A stretch of 64,000 bases of DNA. Source: Aphrocallistes beatrix. Taxonomy: Eukaryota; Porifera; Hexactinellida; Sceptrulophora; Aphrocallistidae. Below, one piece after another: positions 1 to 10,764 of this stretch. Each line of letters starts with the position of its first letter. Within the stretch, counting starts at the first letter, position 1. Where the stretch lies: NCBI GenBank assembly GCA_963281255.1, contig OY725496.1:992001-1056000 (forward strand), written 5' to 3'. The notes below the pieces were generated by a model. The model saw only the letters and a list, made by a program, of their open reading frames with translations. It made no database searches and had not been told where the DNA came from. The position numbers and the translations under genes were made by a program.

Positions 1-391
1 GAAAACACAGGGGGAGCTCCCCGACCTTCGGCGTCTATGATGTTTTCTCGTTTATCCTGAAATGTCATTTTTATCTGCATATGTACACTGCCTGATCAAA
101 AGTATTCGTACACCCCATAATTTCCCATACAAATAGTTACAATACTGATGTATTTAGAGTTTCAAGAATATTTAATTTGTGAGAGATACACTTAATTTGA
201 CTTCAAATTCAAATTCTCCACTTTATAATTTTTCAACTTAATTACTCTTCTTCAAGATTAAGTATTTTCAGTATTTGCTTTCCTATGCCACATGTTGCGA
301 GTGATCACCATTGTATATGATGGCGTTGGTGGTATGAGGTGGCACAGTTTGAAATTTTTTAACTTTGTGGGAGTGTAAACAAGTTGAAAGA

Positions 392-1226
392 ACGAGTGTT
401 ATCTTAGCGGCCGATTCAGCGGCGGATTCGCATGTCACGTTCAAATATGAATAACTCAGCAAGCATATGTCCTAGATGAAATCTAATTGCACCATTGTGT
501 AGAGGAGCATTGGTGCATTCATATTTGATATATGAAATTTTAATATCCTGCGTGATGAGTAAGCAGTGACACTTTTAGTCCATGTCACGTATCTGGTGGA
601 ATAAGTCAGTAAATATGAATGGTAGCAATTAGCCCTTTTAACCACATGAAGATGAGCTTTGGTGCACCCCTGAAATCCATTTTCAAGACTAAATTCGGAA
701 AACTGGCTGAATGGCAGGGGGCCAAAGTTTGTTGTCGTAGCGGCGGATTCGCATGTCACGTTCAAACATGAATAACTCAGCAAGCATATGTCGTAGATGA
801 AATCTAATTGCACCATTGTGTAGAGGAGCATTGGTACATTCATATTTGATATATGAAATTTTAATATCCCGCGTGATGAGTAAGCAGTGACACTTTTAGT
901 CCATGTCACGTATCTGGTGGAACAAGTCAGTAAATATGAATAGTAGCAATTAGCCCTTTTAACCACATGAAGATGAGCTTTGGTGCACCCCTGAAATCCA
1001 TTTTCAAGACTAAATTCGGAAAACTGGCTAAATGGCAGGGGGCCAAAGTTTGTATTTACTAGTTTGGTAATAGGCATAACTTCATACTGGTATCCAACTA
1101 GGATGTGATCTAGACAAACTTAGCTATTTATCCATAGTTATCTACGCTCTTGATGAATGTCACTGAATTTGTTTACACAATTGATGCATAATTCCTGGTC
1201 AATTCATAATTAATTAAATATTCCTC
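392..1226 (+). repeat. Left terminal inverted repeat of Foldback/MULE element
   Basis: An 835-bp arm matching 6097-6931 in inverted orientation. It contains a tandem direct repeat with a period of 321 bp (about 418-732 and 739-1053), each unit starting near GCGGCGGATTCGCATGTC and ending GGCCAAAGTTTGT. The 201-codon open frame at 472-1077 on the minus strand is a by-product of this repeat and recurs identically in the other arm. It is not treated as a gene. Confidence 0.85.
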
Positions 1227-1322
1227 GTAAGAACAGACCAAAATTTATTATTCACGGATAAAATTGTTAAGATGATTATTTAAGGATTTCCTGTTCAAAT
1301 TCTGCGAAATGCTCTAAAAGGG

Positions 1323-1529
1323 TTGTCAGGTATGATCATGGAAAACCCCCAATGCTTGATTTGTGCTGGTATTCTCAGCATACAAGGTAATAATATCCGT
1401 AGCCACTACCAAACTGCTCACGAGAGGGGAATACAAAATGTGCAGGTGAATGGATTTCTGAGACAGGTATTGCAAACATTCTCGAGAAAATTCATTGATC
1501 TCAAAGTGCCTAGAGTTGAAGATAATTAG
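1323..1529 (+). CDS. Small zinc-finger-like ORF of the Foldback/MULE element
   Basis: A 68-codon ORF lying just inside the left inverted repeat and pointing towards the transposase gene. The protein contains a Cys-x2-Cys-x13-His-x4-His pattern (CLIC near residue 11, then HYQTAH), which could bind one zinc ion. The family is not recognised. Its position gives the element two convergent genes, each starting near one inverted repeat, as in maize MuDR with mudrA and mudrB. No sequence homology to mudrB is claimed. A TCAGGTATG just upstream could be a splice donor, so this may be one exon of a longer product. It may also be a chance ORF. Confidence 0.4.
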   Translation: MSGMIMENPQCLICAGILSIQGNNIRSHYQTAHERGIQNVQVNGFLRQVLQTFSRKFIDLKVPRVEDN

Positions 1530-2569
1530 GTAGTCTTGTCTTCAGTTCACTGACTGATATATTTAAAAAATAAGTTATTTTTATTAATCATTTGAGAAAT
1601 AATTGCCATATTATTTTATATTAACTTCTGAATCTACATTTATATTCGCCCCGCGACCCCAATAATGGAATGTGGCTGCCCGAGGAGATAGGGTTTGGAC
1701 AGCCTTATCATACACTGATGACATAAAATTCATGCAAGTCAACCTAAAAATTGAAATTTCGTAAAAAGGCCTCATAATGTCAAAATAGAAATTGGAATCG
1801 CTCCCGATTTTAATATATTTATTTTCGCTTTAGGACATATTATAAACTTTTGAAGTTTAATTTTGTATAACGAGCATTAATAGTAAACAAATACTTGCTA
1901 ATAAACCTATCAGGTAATTTCGTTCTACTATAATGAATTTAACATGCATTTACCACACGGCTTTGTCTTTTTGATAAATAATGAATAATAATTGTAATTG
2001 TAAATTTACCATCTTTATTAATATGCTTAAAATAACTCTGATTAATAAAGTCAATTCAATTGAGGTTCTGGACTAAGCTATTGACTAATTAAAATTAACA
2101 AGTATAGCACCCTGCCAGTGTTGTTATTGTAATGCACTTCCATTTTGAGCGAGTAAATCGTCTAATTTCCCTTTTTAGAAATCTGCTGAAGTGTAATTAC
2201 GTATGCGTGGAATGCTTCTTTTGAATCACCAGAAGTTTGTTGGTTCCAAATTTCGGGCAAGTCAAATATTTGATATATAAATAGACTATGTTGATTTGTG
2301 AAAAATAGAAACTTCTTGTGTGGTACATTCTTTAGAAATGTGTGTTTGACGCACTCTACACTTCCAGGTTATGACAACAAATGAGAATGAGTTGATTGCA
2401 TTTGATAAATAATATCACTAAGTGCTATGAAGAGGTAAAAAGAAAAAACAAAAACAACATGAATACAAAATAAAAACAATAACAATGACAACAACAGCAC
2501 GGATACAAAATAAAATAAAGTCATATATAGAAGTTGAATATATTTAATTGGCTTAATTGAAGAATTGGA
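1530..2569. other. Non-coding interior of Foldback/MULE element
   Basis: AT-rich sequence between the two convergent ORFs, presumably holding both 3' ends. 2435-2520 is an A-rich stretch with repeated AACAATAACAA-like runs. No other gene is seen. Confidence 0.5.
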
Positions 2570-5500
2570 TTACATATTATTAACAGACAAAACAGGTTCA
2601 TAATGACAGCCAGTATTTTGTAGATATAATCTAAATATAGAGGGACAATCGAGAAATTCATTTAATTTTTTCCCTTTACCAGAAAATCCAATCCAGCGTG
2701 TACCTCCAGGTCCTAAATATACCCATATATCGGTTTCAAAAAGTAACGCTGTCGCAAATACTTCCAAATCCGTTGCCCACTTCCCATTCTTATCCATCCC
2801 TGTCTTATTTACCCAATCCTTTACACTTCTGTAGTTACTTTGCTGGTAAACATATTTAGTCCTTAAAAAGGCGTCACAACTATTTTTTAATCTACCTAAC
2901 ATGTTATTAACTATAATTGTGCGTAAATTAAAATGATTTTCCTGACTACCGGTAAGGATAAACGAAAGAGCTCGAAAGTAACAATTTCCATCACCCACTA
3001 TGTTTTCAACAACACAAGGTTTACATTCTCTAAGATCTTGTTGATCCAACTGAGGATCGATTTCATAATTAATATAATTAGAAACCAAAATATTCCATTT
3101 ACTACATATACTTTTTTGCCAGTCTTTATTTGGCGGGCGGAAGGGAGGCAACTTTAAACGTAAAATATCTTGTTCTACAAGATCTGAATCAGTGATAATA
3201 TCGACAGCGTCACTGTCGATATTATCACTGATTCGTGAGACAGAAAAGTCACGTTTTTTCAAATCAGATAATCTCTGACGCAACCTAGGTACAAATTTTA
3301 GCTTTGTTTTTTCATTTTTATCTACACTAATTTTACATTTCTTTTTTTCAGTTTCATTTATGTCATTTCCTGCATCTAATTTTCTTTTATTTTTATTATT
3401 TACTAATGGCCTAACTTGAGAAAAACTGATAGATTTAGATACTAAATAGCTATTACATTTCTTCTTACTCCTTCTCTGCCATTCCTCCTGACAATTCTCC
3501 TCCTCAGAAGGATCTCTTTTACGCTTATAACTTTTAAATACCTTCTTAGCTCTAGGATGAAAAGCAAAGCAAAAAGCTGCTAATCTTTTAATTATGTTAG
3601 GATGCATAATCCTTATCAGATCCCCTGGTCTTAAACCAGTACGAGACTTTAATATGTCTATCTTTACTATACGCATCCAATTTTCTACAATTGCATTACT
3701 ATAATGACTCATGTAAACATCGGATTCACTGGAACCAAACCCCAAAATAATGCCTGACCATAGTGGAATTATAGCCATATAATGGGTAAGTAGATATTCA
3801 ATAATTTCGGGGTTATAACAAGGGTTGGCTTCCAAACAAGGTTTCTCATCATTCAAAAGTAAAATTTCGGATTTACACTTCTCATAAATTGTGTTAAAAT
3901 GCTTACCAAATGGGGATTTATCGCGATAGGTTTTACCCTCATTTTCCACAAAAGATGTCAAATCATTACTATCCTCGGGTTCAACATATTCATCATCGCA
4001 ACTTTTACTATAACTAATAAATGATTCTAAATTTTGTATATGCTTCTCAACATTCTTATTGAAATTTCGGTTTAAAAAGACATAACACAAATCCATAAAA
4101 ACACTATCTAAATTTATCATTTGCGTACAATTTATCATATATCCTATAGTATGAAGAAACAATTTTCGAACTGGTTTAGATAACTTAAACTTTTTATTCA
4201 CATTAAAAGTTATTCCATTAATTAGGTGAGCGGAACACAAGTGAAGAATAACACCGAATTGCATACAAACCTCCTCCTGACTAAATAATAACTTCCAACA
4301 TTTCTCCAAGTATGTGAAAATATCAGATTTAATAAAAGCGTTACAAACACTATGAATAAGGGCCCAGCTATAATCAATCTCTACATGGCCAATATTAATT
4401 TCTCTACTTAAGACCTTTTTTGAGTCAAGAGACCATTTATGTAAGAAATAAGATATTTCTGCAGAAGAATGAGCTGAACTAATCATTTCAGCTAATGGCA
4501 AAGGGCTGGTTGTGACCTCAGGGTGACGAATAGTCAATGCATAATAAAAAACACGCTTTTGGCTCGAGTTTATTTTTCTAATAATAGACCCGGTAGAATC
4601 TAAATGCACAATTACTTTCTTACCCTTAAAATAATTCAAAACTTGAATTTGATCTTGAGAATACATATGAACTATGAATGGATCATGGCCTAAAGACTGG
4701 ATGTACCCTCGAAGTATGTTATTAACTGTAATATTTCTATAATATTCCTGTAAACCAGAAAGTTCGCTCCAATTATCGTTAGAAAACCTTTGAAGACAAG
4801 ACAAATCAAACTTAGCCTTCCTCAAGACGCAGGCACTTCTTACATTGTTAAAGTTACCAAAAGATAACGCAGAGCTCTCACAATTGGGATGGGGAAACTG
4901 TTCATAAAAGTAGTTACCAACTGATTTATCAGTAAAATTAGAGGCTACCTGCAATCTTAAACTATTCGACAATTTTCTTGAATAGGCAATGTCCACATTT
5001 GAATGCTCAGGGGATAAGGTACCCATTACTTCATAATTGACAGTAATGTTAACAGGCCGAGAGGTAAAAGGTTCATTCTGTATTGTAAATTTAAAACGAA
5101 GACAATTAGAAAACTTGCATTCTGCATGAGCAGTGAAAAAACAAGTATTGCTTTTCCTACTATTAATTTTACCTATTTTTTTGTATTTAAAGCAAATAAC
5201 ACAAACAAATTTATCTTCGATCTTAGCATTAAAGACATTGGTCCAATCCCTCGAAAAGATAGCTCGGTTGCCCTGTAACATCGCTATATTTTCCCATTCA
5301 CCCAAAGTAAAATTAAATTCTCCATTAGAAATACTAGGGAGATTTAGCGCATCGTTGAGATTTCGATCACTTTTAGTATTAGTTATTTCAACGTTTAAGC
5401 AATCAAGTTCCAGTTCTTGATTAGATTGTGGAATATCTAACATGGGGGTTGACTCAAGACAACTATCATTATTTCCACTCTTAGCTATCTTACCACTCCT

Positions 5501-5794
5501 ATCAAGATATGAGTTCCCTTGAACCTTATCGTCGGACTTGTTCAACTCACCCTTAGATGACATCTCAGCAGCTACTACGTCCTTTATCTGACCGCGATTC
5601 TTCATCCAATTAGTATAGAGTAACGTGCGTTTCCTCTCTCTGTTGACTCCGTACATCGAAAGGCACAATTTTTCCCAAAGAGAATTGCTTGCTCTCCTGT
5701 TTTCTTTAATTAATGCTGAATTTAAAGATTCAAAAGAATCGTATCCCAATTGGAGTAAGGCCTGACAAAAAGTAATACTCTCCGTATTATTCAT
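2570..5794 (-). CDS. MULE/Foldback-like DDE transposase with C-terminal OTU cysteine protease domain
   Basis: An uninterrupted 1,074-aa protein. Residues 198-231 hold Cys/His pairs (CVIC, TAHAECKFSNC) resembling the zinc-binding N-terminal region of MULE transposases. The likely catalytic triad is D399 (HLDSTGS), D474 (VEIDYSW) and E704 (SNAIVENWMRIVK), with the Cys-His pair C520/H523 between the second D and the E. Residues 750-830 are rich in Lys/Arg and probably nuclear localising. Residues about 926-1068 form an OTU domain with the Asp-Cys pair in GDGNCYFRALS (D935, C938), a KWATDLEVFATA motif, and the terminal His in GCHYEPV (H1064). OTU enzymes cleave ubiquitin conjugates, and here the fusion may stabilise the transposase or its complex. 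The gene starts close to the right inverted repeat. The DDE assignment is by motif spacing only. Confidence 0.8.
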   Translation of the reverse strand: MNNTESITFCQALLQLGYDSFESLNSALIKENRRASNSLWEKLCLSMYGVNRERKRTLLYTNWMKNRGQIKDVVAAEMSSKGELNKSDDKVQGNSYLDRSGKIAKSGNNDSCLESTPMLDIPQSNQELELDCLNVEITNTKSDRNLNDALNLPSISNGEFNFTLGEWENIAMLQGNRAIFSRDWTNVFNAKIEDKFVCVICFKYKKIGKINSRKSNTCFFTAHAECKFSNCLRFKFTIQNEPFTSRPVNITVNYEVMGTLSPEHSNVDIAYSRKLSNSLRLQVASNFTDKSVGNYFYEQFPHPNCESSALSFGNFNNVRSACVLRKAKFDLSCLQRFSNDNWSELSGLQEYYRNITVNNILRGYIQSLGHDPFIVHMYSQDQIQVLNYFKGKKVIVHLDSTGSIIRKINSSQKRVFYYALTIRHPEVTTSPLPLAEMISSAHSSAEISYFLHKWSLDSKKVLSREINIGHVEIDYSWALIHSVCNAFIKSDIFTYLEKCWKLLFSQEEVCMQFGVILHLCSAHLINGITFNVNKKFKLSKPVRKLFLHTIGYMINCTQMINLDSVFMDLCYVFLNRNFNKNVEKHIQNLESFISYSKSCDDEYVEPEDSNDLTSFVENEGKTYRDKSPFGKHFNTIYEKCKSEILLLNDEKPCLEANPCYNPEIIEYLLTHYMAIIPLWSGIILGFGSSESDVYMSHYSNAIVENWMRIVKIDILKSRTGLRPGDLIRIMHPNIIKRLAAFCFAFHPRAKKVFKSYKRKRDPSEEENCQEEWQRRSKKKCNSYLVSKSISFSQVRPLVNNKNKRKLDAGNDINETEKKKCKISVDKNEKTKLKFVPRLRQRLSDLKKRDFSVSRISDNIDSDAVDIITDSDLVEQDILRLKLPPFRPPNKDWQKSICSKWNILVSNYINYEIDPQLDQQDLRECKPCVVENIVGDGNCYFRALSFILTGSQENHFNLRTIIVNNMLGRLKNSCDAFLRTKYVYQQSNYRSVKDWVNKTGMDKNGKWATDLEVFATALLFETDIWVYLGPGGTRWIGFSGKGKKLNEFLDCPSIFRLYLQNTGCHYEPVLSVNNM
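3186..3234. repeat. Perfect 22-bp stem hairpin inside the transposase gene
   Basis: Arms 3186-3207 and 3213-3234 are exact reverse complements separated by the 5-nt loop CGTCA. The hairpin lies in codons for an acidic linker (NIDSDAVDI) between the basic region and the OTU domain. Confidence 0.95.
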
Positions 5795-5882
5795 CTTTTC
5801 TGACTTAGAATTATGGAAGTAGTCAGAGGAAAAATCGAGAAGAAAAAAGCGAACGATAATGGAAATGCGGAATGCAAATTAC

Positions 5883-6004
5883 GAAATGGGAAATGGGAAA
5901 TGGGAAATGGGAAATGCGAAATGCGAAATGCGAAATGCGAAATGCGAAATGCGAAATGCGAAATGCGAAATGCGAAATGCGAAATGCGAAATGCGAAATG
6001 CGAA
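5883..6004. repeat. Heptamer minisatellite (GAAATGC/GAAATGG)n
   Basis: About 17 head-to-tail copies of a 7-bp unit, first as GAAATGG and then as GAAATGC, just upstream of the transposase start and inside the right inverted repeat. Short ORFs on both strands here are artefacts of the 7-bp period. Confidence 0.95.
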
Positions 6005-6096
6005 AAATAATGTATGAAAACGTCAAGTTTGAATAATGTTAGTTCGAAAAAAAAAAATTTATATATACTAATTAGGCTGGGATCAAATATAAAAAG

Positions 6097-6931
6097 GAGG
6101 AATATTTAATTAATTATGAATTGACCAGGAATTATGCATCAATTGTGTAAACAAATTCAGTGACATTCATCAAGAGCGTAGATAACTATGGATAAATAGC
6201 TAAGTTTGTCTAGATCACATCCTAGTTGGATACCAGTATGAAGTTATGCCTATTACCAAACTAGTAAATACAAACTTTGGCCCCCTGCCATTTAGCCAGT
6301 TTTCCGAATTTAGTCTTGAAAATGGATTTCAGGGGTGCACCAAAGCTCATCTTCATGTGGTTAAAAGGGCTAATTGCTACTATTCATATTTACTGACTTG
6401 TTCCACCAGATACGTGACATGGACTAAAAGTGTCACTGCTTACTCATCACGCGGGATATTAAAATTTCATATATCAAATATGAATGTACCAATGCTCCTC
6501 TACACAATGGTGCAATTAGATTTCATCTACGACATATGCTTGCTGAGTTATTCATGTTTGAACGTGACATGCGAATCCGCCGCTACGACAACAAACTTTG
6601 GCCCCCTGCCATTCAGCCAGTTTTCCGAATTTAGTCTTGAAAATGGATTTCAGGGGTGCACCAAAGCTCATCTTCATGTGGTTAAAAGGGCTAATTGCTA
6701 CCATTCATATTTACTGACTTATTCCACCAGATACGTGACATGGACTAAAAGTGTCACTGCTTACTCATCACGTAGGATATTAAAATTTCATATATCAAAT
6801 ATGAATGCACCAATGCTCCTCTACACAATGGTGCAATTAGATTTCATCTAGGACATATGCTTGCTGAGTTATTCATATTTGAACGTGACATGCGAATCCG
6901 CCGCTGAATCGGCCGCTAAGATAACACTCGT
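6097..6931 (-). repeat. Right terminal inverted repeat of Foldback/MULE element
   Basis: Reverse complement of 392-1226, with the same internal 321-bp tandem repeat. It probably contains the transposase promoter, since the transposase reads inward from this end. Confidence 0.85.
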
Positions 6932-7100
6932 GTTGAAAGATTAAAAGGTGAGTAATTCAAATATGGAGAATTCGAATTTGAAGTTAAATTAAGCGTAACT
7001 CTTGCCAATTAAATACCTTCACTCGCTAAATAAATTAGTATTATAGCTATTTGTATGGGGAATTATGGGGTGTACGAATACCTTTGGTTCAGTCAGTGTA

Positions 7101-8117
7101 GAGGGTGCATCAAAAGCAACAAGGAATAATTTGTATTATTGAAAATTGTTCTACGAGTGATCTAATCTGCAAAGTAAAAGTAAATTGTATCTCACAGCTT
7201 TCAATAAATAAGCGAAACAGTTCAGTTTGAATTCAGAAGATTATCTAGTAATAGTTTACTATGATCATGGCAGGCGCTATCCAAACAATATTCTTCATAA
7301 GTCATGAAAATTATATCTAAGGAAGTTCTTCGGTCTAAATCAGGGTTTCCGTGGGAATGGGAATCCCCATAGGATTCCTATGGGGATTCACACAAGGTCC
7401 TAATGAGATTCCCACAGGGTCCTATGGGGATGGGATGGAATGGGAATTTCATTCCCACGACAACCCTGGTATAAATGCATTTGTATCAATACAGCAAAGA
7501 CCCTGGCGCAAAAATAGTTGCATCACAGTTCAGGGTTGGGGTCAATTACAATTATAATTGTGTAATTAGTAATTAATTACAATTACATTGTAATTGATGT
7601 GTAATTGTAATTGAAAATTTTACTTGCCTTGAAATTGATTCATAAATATAATTGAACAAATGTAATTGACCCTATTGTTATCCGACTTTTGAAATTATTA
7701 ACCATTTAATTCAATCTTGTAGATATTATTACTTGTTGACCTCTTTTCTAGAAACAGACCCTTGGAACATCATTTGGACTGTTCGTGTGATGTCTGTTTC
7801 GAGTTATCAAATCTCATATTTTGAAATATTGAAACGGACGTATTCATATTTTACTATTCACACCATGTGTATACAGAGCGAGCGAGTAGGAGAAAGAAAG
7901 AAAGCAGAAAAGTATTATGAAGACCTTATTTATTGCCATTTTAACCTTCTATTATGTAATATGATACATGTTGTTCTTAGTCATTCATTAAATATGTTCA
8001 AAATAAAATATTAACTCTTATCAGAGTAGGGAATAATGGAAAACAGACTATGGCTTAGTTATTTAATGGCCTAATTGGTTAATATACACATTCTTAGAAT
8101 TTTAATTTCCCGTCCTC
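7101..8117. other. Intergenic stretch with simple repeats
   Basis: 7348-7460 contains repeated GGGAAT/GGGGAT blocks with short palindromes around ATAGGATTCCTAT. 7550-7680 is a run of ATTACAATTA-like repeats. Short ORFs here show no domain or codon signal. Confidence 0.5.
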
Positions 8118-8164
8118 TACCGCATCCCTGGTACATTAGATGGTAGGCCTTATATAGAGTAGGC

Positions 8165-9234
8165 CATAGCCTACTATATATAAGGCCTAAGAGTAACTTA
8201 ACCAGGGATGCGGTAGAAGATGGATGAAGAAATACATGAGCTGCCTTAAATCATTAACAAAGCACAATAGAGCTTAGGAATGTATTACCAGCATATATAA
8301 ATATGGTGTCCAAGCACCCATATCCGTTGTTAAAATTTAGATTAGCCATCAATTGATTGCGCAACAGGTTATATTTGGGTCAAATTTAGTGATTTTCAGA
8401 GGTCGTTTAAGGGCACTTCTAAGTGTTTTTATTATAAGGTTTTTCGCATAGAACTGAGAAGTGAATGTGTTAATACGAAAAATTTGGAATTTTTTCATGT
8501 AATGTTCTTACATTCCAGTGTTGCTATGGAAACGTGTTTTGGTCAGTTGGGGCTATATCTTGAAAACAGCGATAGCTAGACATTCAAATATAATCCCATT
8601 TGATATCAAATAGGTTACTTCCTATTTAGCTATAATACAATTTCTGTGTCTAAATTCAATAATTTACGAGTTATTGGACAAATTATCAAATGTGACCAAT
8701 ATGATAAATTGTCTAATAACTCGTTAATTATTGAATTAAGACATAGAAATTGTATTATAGCTTAATAGAAAGTAGCCTATTTGCTATCAAATGGAATTAA
8801 ATTTGAATGTCTAGCTATCGCTGTTTTCAAGATATAGCCCCAACTGACCAAAACACGTTTTCATAGCAACACTGGAATGTAAGAACATTCCATGAAAAAA
8901 TTCCAAATTTTTCGTATTAACACATTCACTTCTCAGTTCTATGCGAAAAACTTCATAATAAAAACACTTAGAAGTGCCCTTAAACGACCTCTGAAAATCA
9001 CTAAATTTGACCCAAATATAGCCTGTTGCGCAATCATTTGATGACTAATCTAAATTTTAACAACGGATATGGGTGCTTTGACACCATATTTATATATGTT
9101 GGTAATACATTCCTAAGCTCTATTGTGCTTTGTTAATGATTTAAGGCAGCTCATGTATTTCTTTAACCATCTTCTACTGCATCCCTAGTGCCAAATTCGC
9201 AAGTTACTCTGAGACCTTATTATAGTAGGCTATG
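8165..9234. mobile_element. Palindromic (foldback) MITE of the CATAGCC family, complete copy 1
   Basis: 1,070 bp, almost one inverted repeat from end to end with its centre near 8690. Termini are CATAGCCTACTAT and ATAGTAGGCTATG. It is flanked by the 7-bp direct repeat AGTAGGC (8158-8164, 9235-9241). The target was the terminus of an older copy of the same family (remnants near 8118-8164 and 9235-9245). No ORF. Confidence 0.85.
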
Positions 9235-9339
9235 AGTAGGCTATGTTTCAGGTATTCGAGATATGGTGCGATATATTTTATGAATCATATTTGTTAAATT
9301 GCACCATATTTTGAAAACCTTAAGATTGAATGTTATAAA

Positions 9340-9600
9340 ATGTATTAGGAGCTAATAGAAAGTAGCCTATTATCTATCAAATACAATCAAATTTGAATGT
9401 GTAACTGTAACTGTTTTCAAAATATAGTCTCAAATGGTATAAATACGTTTCTATTGCAGCGCTGGAATGTAGCAACATTCCGTTAGAAAAGTTAAATTTT
9501 TCGAAATAACCCGTTCCCACCTGAATTAGTTTCGAAAATTATATATTAATAACGTTTTAAAATGTGCTTAAAACAGGTCAGAATATTGAAAAATGTATCT
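9340..9600. repeat. Diverged fragment of the CATAGCC foldback family
   Basis: Contains the family's recognisable blocks (GAAAGTAGCCTATT..ATCAAAT, TGGAATGTAGCAACATTCC) at lower similarity, with no visible termini. Confidence 0.5.
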
Positions 9601-9754
9601 TAAATCAGTGAAAAATTAGTGTAAATCTTAAATCAATGAAAAATTAGTGTAAAAAATTAGTGTAAAACCACATAACTTACATTCCACACATAGTGGAGGT
9701 AAACTAACATGACTCTAAATAAACGATTTCCAATCTAACAAAATACATTTCCCA

Positions 9755-9860
9755 TGTCTAACTTGAGCGGATTACGAGATATCAATAATACACAATGGAC
9801 CCAAGTTCCATGACCCGAGATTGAACGCCTACAGTCCTTACTTAAAGAAATCTAAGCATA
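9755..9860. repeat. Dispersed repeat shared with 48655-48765
   Basis: Both places carry GCGGATTACGAGATATCAAT followed by a matching stretch through CCGAGATTG and AGTCCTTACTTAAAG. The family is not recognised and no coding frame is conserved. Confidence 0.5.
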
Positions 9861-9992
9861 GAACTGAAAATATAATATTCGAAATCTACACTACTAAAAC
9901 CCCATGTCACCCATTGGAAGCTAGTCTCTAGCATATTTTTCAAAATTAGTCGAATGGTTAAAAAAAGTCAAAAGTTAAAGTTTATAGATTTA

Positions 9993-10190
9993 CAAGCGCA
10001 CTTCGCTTGCTTGCGCTGCGCGGCTTGCGGACACGTAGTGTCCGCAGAGTCGCCCTACGGGCACCTGGAACGACTCAATCTAGCCTATTTTGGGAAATTG
10101 TTTAATTCATATAAATATTGTGAGCATAAGTTAACAAATATAGGGTGTAAAAAAGTGTTGTCACCTTTCATCTTAGCACGAATTTAAATT
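9993..10190 (-). mobile_element. Helitron-like family B, 3'-end fragment
   Basis: The reversed 3' terminus begins CAAGCGCACTTCGCTTGC after an A and continues into the hairpin GGACACGTAGTGTCC, then CGACTCAATCTAGCC, which marks family B. No 5' end is identified. Confidence 0.55.
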
Positions 10191-10764
10191 TGATGATGGG
10201 AAAGGAAAAGTACATTTCGCAAATGGTGTGATGTCATAAAATATAGTAATCCGTGATAGCTAACGACAGGTTAAGAGTTTTGTATTTGATTACTACAAGC
10301 GCGCTTCGCTTGCTTGCGCTGCGCGACTGGCGGACACTTTGTGTGCGCCTGTAGTCACATTGATCAATTATAAGGGAGATAACATCTCTAAATACGTCTG
10401 TCCTACTATAATAATCTATATCGCACGAAAAATCACCAAATTTATCAATTTTTAAAATTTTGATGAGTAATGATGACGCCATAACAAAGTGGTGAGTCAT
10501 CATTTTTTGATGATAGCTGAGTTATGTTAGTATACAGATTCTATTTAAATTTCAGCCTTCTATCTCCTATAATGGCTGAGTTATGCTCGAATAACTGTAT
10601 TGCTTAACTTTAAAAATGTTACAATGACGTCATAATTCCATGATGAGTCAACATTTTGCTCTGAGCTCAGAACTTAGTGGAGCCATAGCCAAAAGATTCC
10701 CACATGCCAAAAATCAGCCTTCTGCGCCCGGCAGTTTCTTCTATCAATTCGTTACAGATATATA

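Larger units (their letters stand above)
392..6931. mobile_element. Complete Foldback/MULE-type DNA transposon with OTU transposase
   Basis: Termini ACGAGTGTTATCTTAGCGG are inverted at both ends and flanked by the perfect 9-bp direct repeat GTTGAAAGA (383-391 and 6932-6940), a length typical of the Mutator/MULE superfamily. The terminal inverted repeats are about 835 bp each and contain internal direct repeats, as in Foldback elements. The interior holds a 1,074-codon transposase on the minus strand and a small zinc-binding ORF on the plus strand, facing each other. The intact reading frame, perfect target duplication and near-identical inverted repeats suggest recent movement. Assignment to MULE/Foldback rests on duplication length, repeat architecture and the DDE layout of the protein. 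Confidence 0.85.
86..7098. mobile_element. Tc1/mariner-type MITE interrupted by a Foldback/MULE element
   Basis: The ends are inverted: the left begins CACTGCCTGATCAAAAG and the right, read in reverse, CACTGACTGAACCAAAG, both continuing to TATTCGTACACCCCATAATT. Each is flanked by TA, the Tc1/mariner target. Removing the 6,540-bp insertion and one 9-bp duplication leaves 464 bp, the same length as the related MITE at 49561-50024. It has no coding capacity, so it is a non-autonomous element that served as insertion site for the larger transposon. Confidence 0.8.

Noticed and set aside
472..1077. 201-codon ORF, repeated identically at 6246-6851
   Set aside because: It lies wholly in the terminal inverted repeats, is built of two tandem repeat units with the same peptide twice, and has no domain. 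It is a by-product of the repeat.
5883..6004. Possible CRISPR-like regular repeat
   Set aside because: Units are 7 bp without spacers: a simple minisatellite in a eukaryotic transposon.
5813..6026. ORFs of 65-67 codons on both strands
   Set aside because: Produced by the 7-bp minisatellite: peptides are period-7 repeats read in both directions.
10234..10503. 89-codon ORF similar to ORFs at 13355, 27846 and 55877
   Set aside because: All are the same stretch of Helitron-like family A read through. They recur because the element recurs and show no domain or conservation beyond the DNA.
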